Assembly (NCBI GenBank): GCA_900298995.1
Contig: OMIC01000008.1
Location: 124,001-188,000, forward strand
Source: Hyphomicrobiaceae bacterium
GTDB taxonomy: Bacteria; Pseudomonadota; Alphaproteobacteria; Rhizobiales; Aestuariivirgaceae
Direction: 5' to 3'
DNA length: 64,000 nt
This document shows positions 9,654 to 17,742 of the stretch, piece by piece. Position 1 is the stretch's first letter. Each line of letters begins with the position of its first letter. The notes beneath the pieces were generated by a model. The model was not told where the DNA came from. It saw only the letters and a program-made list of their open reading frames with translations, and ran no database searches. The translations under genes were made by a program, and so were the position numbers.

Positions 9654-10298
9654 ATGTCACTGCCTGGAAAACTGCTCGAAGGCTATTCCAATTTCCGGTC
9701 CGGCCGCTACACCGCCGAGGCCGAGCGCTACCGCAGGCTCGGGGAGGGCGCGCAGAAGCCCCGCGTGATGATCATCGCCTGCTGCGATTCCCGTGCGGCG
9801 CCCGAGACCATATTCGACGCCGGGCCTGGCGAGATGTTCGTTGTGCGCAACGTCGCCAATCTGGTGCCGCCCTATACGCCGGATGGCGGCCACCACAGCA
9901 CCTCGGCGGCGCTCGAGTTCGCCGTCATGTCCCTCAAGGTCGAGCACATCGTCGTCATGGGCCATGGCCGTTGCGGCGGCATCCGGGCGGCGGTGCTCGA
10001 TTCATCTCCCCTCACGCACACCGACTTCATCGGCAGCTGGATGCGCGCCATCAAGGACGTGGCGCGCATCGTGCCGCGCGAGCAGGGCTGCGACGATGCC
10101 CTGCACGAGCGCCACATCGAACGCGCCTCGATCGAGCATTCACTGGCCAATCTCCGCACCTTCCCGTGGATCCGGATGAAGGAGAACCGGCGAGAGCTGT
10201 CGCTCCACGGTGTCTGGTTCGACATTTCGATGGGCGAGCTCCACGCCTATGACGAGGGCGAGGCGCTGTGGTCAGCTGTGGGAGGTGATGTGGCATGA
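9654..10298 (+). CDS. beta-class carbonic anhydrase
   Basis: Zinc enzyme interconverting CO2 and bicarbonate, 214 residues. The beta-class ligands are Cys43 with the Asp45-Arg47 dyad (CCDSR), and His104 and Cys107 (GHGRCGG). The start ATG 9654 lies 10 bases after the ilvD stop. The stop overlaps the next start by 4 bp (ATGA), so translation of the FGGY kinase is probably coupled. Its presence between an amino-acid dehydratase and a sugar kinase is unusual; bicarbonate supply to a carboxylase elsewhere is a plausible but unproved role. Confidence 0.9.
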   Translation: MSLPGKLLEGYSNFRSGRYTAEAERYRRLGEGAQKPRVMIIACCDSRAAPETIFDAGPGEMFVVRNVANLVPPYTPDGGHHSTSAALEFAVMSLKVEHIVVMGHGRCGGIRAAVLDSSPLTHTDFIGSWMRAIKDVARIVPREQGCDDALHERHIERASIEHSLANLRTFPWIRMKENRRELSLHGVWFDISMGELHAYDEGEALWSAVGGDVA

Positions 10299-11785
10299 GC
10301 TATGTGATTGGCGTCGATGGCGGAACCGAGTCGATCCGTGCATTCGTTTTTGATCTCGACGGCCGGCCGCTGGCCTCCGTCGCCACGCCCTACAAGACAG
10401 AGTTCCCGCAGCCCTCCTGGGCCGAGCAGAATCCGCAGGACTGGTGGTCCTGCATGGGTCAGTCCGTCAGGGGTGCTGTCGCCAGGGCCGGCGTGTCGCC
10501 GGCCGACATCATCGCGATGAGCGTCGATACCACCTGCTGCTCCGTGGTGGCGCTCGACGCGGCGGGTGAACCCCTGCGGCCCTGCATGATCTGGATGGAT
10601 GTGCGCTCATCCGCCGAGGCTGACGAGATTGCCGCCACCCGGGATCCCTTTCTGCGCGTCAATGGGGGCGGGGCAGGACCCGTCTCGGCCGAATGGATGA
10701 TCCCCAAGTCGCTTTGGATGATGCGTCATCAGCCCGAGATGTTCGCGCGCGCGGCGAAGGTCGGCGAGTATCAGGACTACATCAACTTCCGCCTCACGGG
10801 ACGCTGGGTGGGGTCGCTCGGCAATGCCGCAATCCGCTGGCATTATCAGACCCAGCACGGTGGCGTGCCGCGTTCGCTGCTGGCGGCGGTGGGTCTCTCC
10901 GAGCTTGCGGACAAGTGGCCCGACCCCATTCTGGCGCCCGGAAAACCCATCGGGCCGCTGACCGCAGAGGCGGCGACGCATCTGGGCCTGAACCCCGGCA
11001 TGCTCGTCGTGCAAGGTGGCTCTGACGCTTTCATCGGCGTGATCGGCCTTGGCGTCACCGAGCCCGGCGAGATGGCGCTCATCACCGGTTCCTCGCATCT
11101 TCACATCGGTGTTGCCGACCGCGTCGTCCACAAGCCCGGCGTCTGGGGCACCTACATGGATGGCGTCTATCCCGGAAAGCCCATCATCGAGGGCGGCCAG
11201 ACGTCGACGGGTTCGGTGATTGCCTGGTTCAAGCGCCATTTCGCCGAGCAGACCAGCTGGGAAACGCTCAATGCCGGCGCCGCCGCCATTCCGCCGGGCG
11301 CGGAGGGGCTTCTGGTTCTCGATCATTTCCAGGGCAACCGCACGCCCTATACGGATGCCCTCTCGCGCGGCGCCATCACCGGCCTGACCCTGAAGCACAC
11401 GCCTGCCCATGTCTTTCGCGGCATCATCGAGGGCATCTGCCTCGGCACGCGCCTCATCACCGACAGCTTCGGCGAGGCCTTTACCCCGAAGCGCATCGTG
11501 CTGGCGGGCGGGGCGTCCAATTCGCCGCTGTGGCTGCAGATCCATGCCGACACCATTGGCGCGCCCATCGAGCTGACGGAGGTTGCCGATGCTCCGGCGC
11601 TGGGCTGTGCCATCCTCGCTGCCCATGGCGCGGGCCGCTTCAAGACCATCGAGGAGGGCTGCCGGGCCATGGTGCGCTCGAAATCGGTGATCGAGCCCAA
11701 CCTCGCCAACACCCGCTTCTACGAGAACGAGATGCTGCCGCGCTACGCGAAGCTCTACGCCGCGCTGAAGGGCGTCCGGGGATAG
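10295..11785 (+). CDS. FGGY-family carbohydrate kinase (ribulokinase/xylulokinase-like)
   Basis: Sugar kinase of the ASKHA fold, 496 residues. The N-terminal phosphate-binding motif is IGVDGGTESIRAFVFD (residues 4-19). The second domain carries GGSDAFIGVIGLG near 240 and the adenosine-binding LAGGASNSPLWLQIHAD near 405. It should phosphorylate a ketopentose or related polyol; substrate choice cannot be decided by eye. No isomerase, epimerase or sugar ABC transporter lies next to it, so the pathway partner is elsewhere. It is translationally coupled to the carbonic anhydrase gene and faces the VOC gene convergently across 92 bp. Confidence 0.88.
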   Translation: MSYVIGVDGGTESIRAFVFDLDGRPLASVATPYKTEFPQPSWAEQNPQDWWSCMGQSVRGAVARAGVSPADIIAMSVDTTCCSVVALDAAGEPLRPCMIWMDVRSSAEADEIAATRDPFLRVNGGGAGPVSAEWMIPKSLWMMRHQPEMFARAAKVGEYQDYINFRLTGRWVGSLGNAAIRWHYQTQHGGVPRSLLAAVGLSELADKWPDPILAPGKPIGPLTAEAATHLGLNPGMLVVQGGSDAFIGVIGLGVTEPGEMALITGSSHLHIGVADRVVHKPGVWGTYMDGVYPGKPIIEGGQTSTGSVIAWFKRHFAEQTSWETLNAGAAAIPPGAEGLLVLDHFQGNRTPYTDALSRGAITGLTLKHTPAHVFRGIIEGICLGTRLITDSFGEAFTPKRIVLAGGASNSPLWLQIHADTIGAPIELTEVADAPALGCAILAAHGAGRFKTIEEGCRAMVRSKSVIEPNLANTRFYENEMLPRYAKLYAALKGVRG

Positions 11786-11859
11786 GACATATTCACGATG
11801 TCAATCAGCCGCCTCCGGAGAGGGTAAGGCCCTTATGACAGATCATAGGAATAAAGTCA

Positions 11860-11879
11860 AGAAGGAAAACAATCCTTCT
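11860..11879. terminator. possible bidirectional terminator hairpin between convergent genes
   Basis: AGAAGGA and TCCTTCT form a 7-bp stem with a 6-base AAACAA loop. It sits between the convergent FGGY-kinase and VOC genes and overlaps the VOC stop codon. On the plus strand it is followed a few bases later by CTTTTT. The stem is AT-rich and short, so termination strength is doubtful. Confidence 0.35.
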
Positions 11880-12798
11880 AGAGCTTTTTCAGTCCGGCCT
11901 CGATCTCGGCGCGGCGTGCCTCGAGGAAGGGCGGAAGCGACAGGGTGGTGCCGAGCCTGTCCATCGGCTCGTCGGTTGCAAAGCCTGGTGCGTCGGTGGC
12001 CAGCTCGAACAGCACGCCGTTGGGCTCGCGGAAATAGAGGCTCTTGAACCAGAACCGGTCGACCGGTCCTGAATTTGGCACCCGCATGGTCTTCAGCCGT
12101 GCAGCCCAGGCGTCGTATTCGGCATACGGGATGTTGAAGGCCACGTGATGCACGCCGCCGGCCCCCTGCTGGGCGGGTGGCAGCCCGGGATCGACCGTGA
12201 CATGCAGTTCGCCCACCGCGCCGGCCTGTTCCATGCGATAGACAAGCGTGTCCCCGAACCGTCCGGCCGCGGTCATGTTCATCAGCTTCGTGAGAACGAT
12301 GTCGGTGGGACCCGGGTCGGCGACGCTCATGGTGATCGGACCCAGCCCCCGGATCTGGTGTTCGGCGGGCACCGGGCTCTGGTCCCAGGGATGGGCTGCG
12401 CCGCTGCCGTCGGCGACCAGTGCCAGCCGCTGGCCTTCAGGGTCCTCGAACGCCAGTGTCGGGCGTCCGGCTTCCTCGATGATCTTCTCATGCCTGACGC
12501 CGAGATCCGCGAACCGCGTCCGCCACCATGCAAGAGCAGCTTCGCCCGCAACGCGCAGGCCCGTCCGCGTCACCGAATGGCTACCGCGCCGCTCACGTCC
12601 GACAGGCCAGTCGAAGAAGGTGATGTCGGTGCCGGGGGAGCCCGCGCCGTCGGCGTAGAACAGGTGGTAGGCCGAGGTGTCGTCCTGGTTCACCGTCTTC
12701 TTGACGAGGCGGAGACCGAGCGCCTGTGTGTAGAATTTGTGGTTGCCCGGCGCGTCGGCGGTCACGGCGGTCAGGTGATGAAAGCCTTTGAGATACAT
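11878..12798 (-). CDS. VOC-superfamily ring-cleaving dioxygenase (MhqO-like)
   Basis: A 306-residue protein with two vicinal-oxygen-chelate modules, related to hydroquinone-type ring-cleaving dioxygenases and glyoxalases. Metal-binding positions are visible in GFHHLTAVTAD (His near 8), GGVHHVAFNIP (second module) and the C-terminal ELATDAPGF glutamate. Start ATG 12798 gives MYLKGFHHLT; the longer frame runs into the MoaD-like gene. It is the last gene of the molybdenum hydroxylase operon, 13 bp after the MoaD-like gene. That places an oxygenase-type ring-opening step after a hydroxylase step, consistent with (but not proof of) degradation of an aromatic or N-heterocyclic compound. Confidence 0.82.
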   Translation of the reverse strand: MYLKGFHHLTAVTADAPGNHKFYTQALGLRLVKKTVNQDDTSAYHLFYADGAGSPGTDITFFDWPVGRERRGSHSVTRTGLRVAGEAALAWWRTRFADLGVRHEKIIEEAGRPTLAFEDPEGQRLALVADGSGAAHPWDQSPVPAEHQIRGLGPITMSVADPGPTDIVLTKLMNMTAAGRFGDTLVYRMEQAGAVGELHVTVDPGLPPAQQGAGGVHHVAFNIPYAEYDAWAARLKTMRVPNSGPVDRFWFKSLYFREPNGVLFELATDAPGFATDEPMDRLGTTLSLPPFLEARRAEIEAGLKKL

Positions 12799-12811
12799 GG
12801 TGTTTCCCGGT

Positions 12812-13057
12812 TCAGCCGCCCTGGATGCGCGGCAGGAGATAGATTTCGGCGCCGTCGGGAAGCATGGTTTCCCAGCTGTCGCGATAGATGCGCCCGTCAA
12901 TGGACACCGCCACGCCGCGCGCAAGGTGCGGCGTCATGCCGGGATATGCATCCTCGAGCTTGCGGAAGAGCTCGCGGATGGTCTTTGCCTCAACCTGAAC
13001 GACGGACGCTCCGCCCGCTGCCGGACGGAGCGCCCCCCAGAGGTGAATGTCGGCCAA
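12812..13057 (-). CDS. MoaD/ThiS-like sulfur-carrier protein next to a molybdenum hydroxylase
   Basis: An 81-residue ubiquitin-fold protein ending in the diagnostic Gly-Gly (LLPRIQGG), which in MoaD/ThiS becomes a C-terminal thiocarboxylate. I place the start at TTG 13057, one base after the stop of the large hydroxylase subunit, because AGAAGG sits 6 bases upstream and no ATG or GTG in frame fits; annotators may miss it. It starts ADIHLWGALRP and contains DGRIYRD and LPDGAEIYLLP. Its position in the hydroxylase operon suggests sulfur transfer for maturation of that enzyme's cofactor or a dedicated MPT-synthase role. No MoaE is adjacent, so the partner must be elsewhere. Confidence 0.72.
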   Translation of the reverse strand: MADIHLWGALRPAAGGASVVQVEAKTIRELFRKLEDAYPGMTPHLARGVAVSIDGRIYRDSWETMLPDGAEIYLLPRIQGG

Positions 13058-13058
13058 A

Positions 13059-15332
13059 TCAGGCCTTCTTGGTCTTCTTCGCAGCTTCGAGCGCCTTGAG
13101 CACGCGCGGCGGCGACATCGGCACATGGGTCATGCGCACGCCGAAGGCGTTCGAAACGGCGTTGGCGATGGCGGCGATCGGCGGCACGATCGAGGTTTCA
13201 CCCACGCCGCGCACGCCATAGGGGTGGTTGGGGTTGGGGATCTCGAGGATCTGCGTGTCGATCATCGGAAGGTCAGAGCACACCGGAATGCGGTAGTCGA
13301 GGAAGCCCGGGTTCTGGAGCCGCCCGTCCTTGCCGTAGATGTACTCTTCGTTCAGCGCCCAGCCGATGCCCTGCGCGGCGCCACCCTGATACTGGCCCTC
13401 GACATAGGTCGGATGGACCGCCTTGCCGGCATCCTGGATGACGGTGTAGCGCACCACGCGGGAGCGGCCGGTTTCGGGATCAACCTCGACGTCACAGATG
13501 TGCGTCGCAAACGACACGCCTGCGCCATCCGCCACGATCTCGGCATGGCCCGCCACCGGGCCGCCGGTGTTGCCGGCCGCCGCGGCGATCTCCTTGAGGG
13601 AGAGCGGCGCGAGGTTGCCGTACTTCGAGCCCACGGCCTTGGCGTGGCCGTTCTCCCAGGCCACGTCGGACACGGGGATTTCCCACATCTTGGCGGCGCG
13701 TTCCTTCAGCACCTCGATGGTGTTGCGGGCGGCGAAGATGCCCGCCATCGACGAGGAGAAGGTGCCGCGGCTGCCATCGGTCATGTCATTGTGACCGAGC
13801 GCGCCGGTGTCGGCGACGGTGCACTTCACCTGATCATAGGGAATGCCCAGTTCCTCCGCCACGCAGAGCGCGAGGGAGGCGCGCGAGCCACCGACGTCGA
13901 CGGTGCCGACGGTGAGCGTCACGGTGCCGTCGGGCCCCACATTCACGTCGGTGCAGGTCTGGCCTCCGAAGTTGAACCAGAAGCCGCAGGCATAGCCGCG
14001 TCCCTGGTTCTTGCCGAGCGGCGCCTTCATGTGCGGATGCTTGCGCGCCGCCTCCAGCGTCGGGCCGATGCCGATGGGTCCGTAGACCGGGCCATAGGAC
14101 GACCTGGTGCCCTGCTTGGCGGCATTCTGGATGCGCACCTCGAGCGGATCCTTGCCGATCCTCTTGGCGAGTTCGTCGATGACGCTCTCGACCGCAAAGG
14201 CCGCCATCGGTGCCGACGGGGCGCGATAGGCGGCTGATTTCGGGCGGTTGACCAGCACTTCATAGCCGCGGGTCTTGACGTTCTTGAGGTCGTAGCAGGC
14301 AAAAGACGTCATCGCCCCGAGCTCGCCCCACATCGAGAGATAGGGACCCGAGGCATAGCGGAGTTCCGCCTTGCCGGCGGTGATGGTGCCATCCTTCCTG
14401 ATGCCGATCTTGACGTCGATCGAGGTGGCGCTGGTCGGGCCGGACGCGCGGAACACCTCCTCGCGTGTCATGACGATCTTGACCGGGCGGTTGGCCTTGC
14501 GCGACAGCGCGAGCGCCACCGGTTCCATCCACACATGCGTCTTGCCGCCGAAGCCGCCGCCGATCTCGGAGGAGGTGACGCGCAGCTTCGAGACATCCAT
14601 GCCCAGCAGCATGGCGCAATGGTTGCGGTAGACGAAATGGCCCTGGGTGCAGACCCAGAGCTCGCCCGTGCCATCCGGGCTGACGCTCGCCACGCAGGCA
14701 TGCGGCTCGATGTAGCCCTGATGGGTCTGCTCAGTCTTGAAGTTCCGCTCGATGACAATGTCAGCCTCGGCAAAACCCTTTTCGACGTCGCCATGGCCGA
14801 ACTCGGTGATCTTGGCCACGTTGGAGGGGTTCTTGGGCTTGCTCTCGCCGCCCTCGGTGAAGCATTTCTCGTGCAGGAGCGGCGCCTTGGGCTTCACGGC
14901 CTCATCGACGTCGGTGACATGCGGAAGCACCTGGTAATCGACCTTGATGAGCTTCAGCGCCTGCTTGGCGGTCGCCATGTCCACGGCTGCGACGGCGGCC
15001 ACGGCGTGACCGTCGTAGAAGACCTTGGTGCGGGCCATGCAATTGTCGAGGATGTCGAACATGCCCTGGTCGCCATTGGTCAGATCCGGAAGATCCGCCG
15101 CCGTCAGAACGGCCTTGACCCCGGCGAGCTTCTCGGCCTTCGAGATGTCGATCCGCTTGATCTTGGCATGAGCGTGGGGCGAGCGCAGGATCAACCCCAC
15201 GAGATGCCCCGGCATGTTGTGGTCGGCGCCATATTTGGCGCGGCCGGTGACCTTGTCGATGCCGTCGGGGCGCAACGGCCTTGTTCCGACGGACTTGAAG
15301 GACTTGGCGTGATAGGAGGCGTCAAGCGGCAT
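13059..15332 (-). CDS. molybdenum hydroxylase large subunit (xanthine dehydrogenase/CoxL family)
   Basis: Molybdopterin-binding catalytic subunit, 757 residues. The N-terminal aldehyde-oxidase/xanthine-dehydrogenase a/b hammerhead domain covers about residues 20-130 (DKVTGRAKYGADH), then come the Mo-binding domains. Motifs are GGGFGGKTHVWMEP, AYRAPSAPMAAFAVES and the catalytic glutamate in GVGETSIVPP near the C-terminus. The AYRAPSAP loop is neither the AYRCSFR of form I CO dehydrogenase nor AYRGAGR of form II, and looks closer to hydroxybenzoyl-CoA-reductase or heterocycle-hydroxylase relatives. Operon order is FAD subunit, 2Fe-2S subunit, this gene, MoaD-like, VOC. Substrate unknown; not CO, on this loop. 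Confidence 0.88.
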   Translation of the reverse strand: MPLDASYHAKSFKSVGTRPLRPDGIDKVTGRAKYGADHNMPGHLVGLILRSPHAHAKIKRIDISKAEKLAGVKAVLTAADLPDLTNGDQGMFDILDNCMARTKVFYDGHAVAAVAAVDMATAKQALKLIKVDYQVLPHVTDVDEAVKPKAPLLHEKCFTEGGESKPKNPSNVAKITEFGHGDVEKGFAEADIVIERNFKTEQTHQGYIEPHACVASVSPDGTGELWVCTQGHFVYRNHCAMLLGMDVSKLRVTSSEIGGGFGGKTHVWMEPVALALSRKANRPVKIVMTREEVFRASGPTSATSIDVKIGIRKDGTITAGKAELRYASGPYLSMWGELGAMTSFACYDLKNVKTRGYEVLVNRPKSAAYRAPSAPMAAFAVESVIDELAKRIGKDPLEVRIQNAAKQGTRSSYGPVYGPIGIGPTLEAARKHPHMKAPLGKNQGRGYACGFWFNFGGQTCTDVNVGPDGTVTLTVGTVDVGGSRASLALCVAEELGIPYDQVKCTVADTGALGHNDMTDGSRGTFSSSMAGIFAARNTIEVLKERAAKMWEIPVSDVAWENGHAKAVGSKYGNLAPLSLKEIAAAAGNTGGPVAGHAEIVADGAGVSFATHICDVEVDPETGRSRVVRYTVIQDAGKAVHPTYVEGQYQGGAAQGIGWALNEEYIYGKDGRLQNPGFLDYRIPVCSDLPMIDTQILEIPNPNHPYGVRGVGETSIVPPIAAIANAVSNAFGVRMTHVPMSPPRVLKALEAAKKTKKA

Positions 15333-15335
15333 GGG

Positions 15336-15809
15336 TCAGGCTCCTCTCATAACTTTGGCGGCGTCCTGGACGGCGCGCACGATCTTGTCATAGCCGGTGC
15401 AGCGGCAGAGATTGCCAGCCAGACCGAAACGGATTTCTTCCTCGGACGGGTCCGGGTTCTTTTCCAGAAGGGCCTTGGCGGCCATCAGGAAGCCCGGGGT
15501 GCACACGCCGCACTGCAGCGCCGCGTGCTCGATGAACTTGGTCTGGAGCGGATGCAACTCGGCACCATGCGCCATTCCCTCGACGGTTTCGACCTTGCGG
15601 CCTTCCGCCTCGATGCCGAGCACCAGGCAGGAGCAGACGAGCCGGCCGTCGAGGATGACGCTGCACGACCCGCAGTCACCGGTACCGCAGCCTTCCTTGA
15701 CGCCGGTCAGCGCCAGGCGGTTGCGAAGCACGTCGAGAAGCGTCTCGTTCGGCTCGCAGGCGAACTCGGCGTGATCGCCGTTGACGGTGGTGGAAACGAG
15801 AACGGCCAT
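15336..15809 (-). CDS. molybdenum hydroxylase 2Fe-2S subunit (CoxS-like)
   Basis: Small electron-transfer subunit, 157 residues, with two [2Fe-2S] clusters. The plant-ferredoxin-like N-terminal cluster is GCGTGDCGSCSV plus a later Cys (LVCSC). The C-terminal helical cluster is CGVCTPG and CRCTGY. I chose ATG 15809 because GGAGG is 9 bases upstream; the in-frame GTG at 15815 would sit only 3 bases from it. It begins 2 bases after the FAD-subunit stop and ends 3 bases before the large subunit, so the three are clearly one operon. Confidence 0.92.
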   Translation of the reverse strand: MAVLVSTTVNGDHAEFACEPNETLLDVLRNRLALTGVKEGCGTGDCGSCSVILDGRLVCSCLVLGIEAEGRKVETVEGMAHGAELHPLQTKFIEHAALQCGVCTPGFLMAAKALLEKNPDPSEEEIRFGLAGNLCRCTGYDKIVRAVQDAAKVMRGA

Positions 15810-15811
15810 TA

Positions 15812-16672
15812 TCACTTACCTCCTGCGCGCTGATAGGCGATCTTCGCGGCGCGCTGTGCCAGCACGGCGGCAACCTTGGTGCGGAACTCGATCGTTCCGC
15901 GCTTGTCATCGATGGGGCGGCAGGCGGCGGATGCTGCCGCGCCCAGCTTGTCGAGCGCCGCCGCGTCGAGCTTGGTGCCGATGATGGCCCTGGCGGCCGC
16001 GGCGACCAGCAGAACGGTGGGAGCCACGGCGCCCAGCGACACGCGGGCGTCGGTGATGACGCCCTTGGCGTCGAGGCTGAGGTTCACGGCGGCGCTGACC
16101 ACCGCGATGTCCATTTCGGAGCGCGGGATGAAGCGCAGATAGGCATCGCCCGAGCGAGGCTTGCGTGCCGGAAGCACCAGCGACTCGACCAGTTCGCCCT
16201 TCTTGAGCGAGGTCTTGCCGGGACCGATCGGCACCTGCTCGACCGGCACGGCGCGCTTGCCCTTGGGACCCTGGATCACGGCCTTGGCGCCGGCCGCCAC
16301 AAGGGCTGGAACGCTGTCGGCGGCAGGCGAGGCATTGCACAGATTGCCCGACATGGTGCAGCGGCCCTGCACCTGCTTGGACCCGATCAGGTTGGCAGCC
16401 TCGACGACGCCCGGCCAGGCCTTGAGGAGCGCCTTGTTCTCGCCCAGTTCGGCGCAGGGCACGGCCGCGCCGATGGTGAAGCCGGAGGCCGTCTTCTTCA
16501 CTTCGCGCATCGCCTTGATGCGCTTGATGTCGACGACGAGATCGGGCTCGATGAAGCCGCCCTTCATGCGCACGAGAAGGTCCGAGCCCCCCGCGAGCAC
16601 ATAGGCGCTGCCCTTTGCCTTGGCGAGCAGACTGACTGCTGCCTTGGTGGTTTCTGGTGCTGCGTATTGCAT
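15812..16672 (-). CDS. molybdenum hydroxylase FAD-binding subunit (CoxM-like)
   Basis: Medium flavoprotein subunit, 286 residues, passing electrons from the iron-sulfur subunit to the acceptor. The FAD-binding loops are AGGSDLLVRMKGG (about 27-39) and TMSGNLCNASPAADSVPAL (about 105-123), followed by the CO-dehydrogenase flavoprotein C-terminal domain. There is no extra 4Fe-4S insertion of the kind in 4-hydroxybenzoyl-CoA reductase. ATG 16672 follows AGGTGAG. First gene of the five-gene minus-strand operon; 157 bp separate it from the divergent kinase gene, and a promoter should lie there. Confidence 0.9.
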   Translation of the reverse strand: MQYAAPETTKAAVSLLAKAKGSAYVLAGGSDLLVRMKGGFIEPDLVVDIKRIKAMREVKKTASGFTIGAAVPCAELGENKALLKAWPGVVEAANLIGSKQVQGRCTMSGNLCNASPAADSVPALVAAGAKAVIQGPKGKRAVPVEQVPIGPGKTSLKKGELVESLVLPARKPRSGDAYLRFIPRSEMDIAVVSAAVNLSLDAKGVITDARVSLGAVAPTVLLVAAAARAIIGTKLDAAALDKLGAAASAACRPIDDKRGTIEFRTKVAAVLAQRAAKIAYQRAGGK

Positions 16673-16829
16673 GTGTCTCACCTGGTTGGATTGTCGAGGC
16701 GCATTGTGGTCCGGCATGGGGTCAAGGTCAACCGCCGCGAAGGGTTTTCCGCCCTGCCGTTGACGGGTGAACGGCGGCGGTGGATTGTCGCGGGGGTTAG
16801 GGGTGGATCTGGAACGGGGCAGGCGGGCC

Positions 16830-17738
16830 ATGGTGGCGGACGAGACGGGGAGCGGCGCGGCGGCGGCCGAGGCAAGGGTCCGGGCCTTGCGGTTGTGGCA
16901 GGGAGCCGTCCGCATCGAGCCCCTGAAGGGCGGCGTCAGCAATGCCAGCTTCCGGGTCACCGATTCGCGGGGCAGCTATGTGGCGCGCGTGGGGGGTGAC
17001 TACTCCTTCCACCAGGTGTCCCGCGCCCGGGAGGCGGTTGCCTCGCGCGCCGCCTTCGAGGCCGGGCTCTCGCCGGAACTCGTCCATGCGGGCGATGGCG
17101 TCATGGTGCTGCGCCACATCGAGGCCCGCACCTATGCCGAGGCGGATGTGCGCGCCAATGCAGGGGCTTGCGTGGACATCCTGCGCCGCTGCCATCACGA
17201 CATGGGGCGTCGAATCGACGGACAGGGGGCCATCTTCTGGGTGTTCCAGATCCTGCGCGACTATGCCCGCACCCTCGATCGCCACGCGCACCGCAACGCC
17301 GCGGAGATTGCCGGCTGGATGCCCGCCGTCGACGCCCTGGAGGCGGCGCAGATCCCCCTCCCAATCGTTTTCGGGCACCATGACATCCTGCCCACCAATT
17401 TCATGGACGACGGCCGCCGGTTGTGGCTCATCGACTGGGAATATGGCGCCTTCGGAACCGCCATGTTCGACCTGGCCTCGATTGCGGCCAACAATTCCTT
17501 CGATGACGCGGGCGAGCGTCTCATTCTGGAAACCTATCTCGACAGGACGCCCACCGCAGCGGAGTGGCGGGCCTTTCACGCCATGAAGGCCGCGAGCGCA
17601 CTGCGCGAGGCGGTGTGGGGCATGATCTCGGAACTCTTCCTGGCGGCACCCGGCGTCGATTATGTGGCCTATGCCCAGGAATACATGGGGCGTTTCGAGA
17701 ACGTGCATCGCGCCTACCGCGAAACCTATGGAGACTGA
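16830..17738 (+). CDS. choline/aminoglycoside kinase-like phosphotransferase
   Basis: Small-molecule kinase of the APH/choline kinase superfamily, 302 residues. The N-lobe glycine-rich stretch GGVSNASFRV lies near residue 35. The catalytic Brenner motif is HHDILPTNF and the metal-binding aspartate is in LIDWEYGAFGTAMFDLA. I chose ATG 16830; the frame opens further upstream at 16767 without a good site. It ends 4 bases before kynU, so it belongs to the kynurenine gene set. The physiological substrate is unknown; phosphorylation of an amino alcohol or a sugar is the family norm. Confidence 0.82.
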   Translation: MVADETGSGAAAAEARVRALRLWQGAVRIEPLKGGVSNASFRVTDSRGSYVARVGGDYSFHQVSRAREAVASRAAFEAGLSPELVHAGDGVMVLRHIEARTYAEADVRANAGACVDILRRCHHDMGRRIDGQGAIFWVFQILRDYARTLDRHAHRNAAEIAGWMPAVDALEAAQIPLPIVFGHHDILPTNFMDDGRRLWLIDWEYGAFGTAMFDLASIAANNSFDDAGERLILETYLDRTPTAAEWRAFHAMKAASALREAVWGMISELFLAAPGVDYVAYAQEYMGRFENVHRAYRETYGD

Positions 17739-17742
17739 GCCC

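Noticed and set aside
13047-14237. Long plus-strand frame across the molybdenum hydroxylase large subunit
   Set aside because: Antisense shadow with low-complexity composition; the minus-strand gene has strong family motifs.
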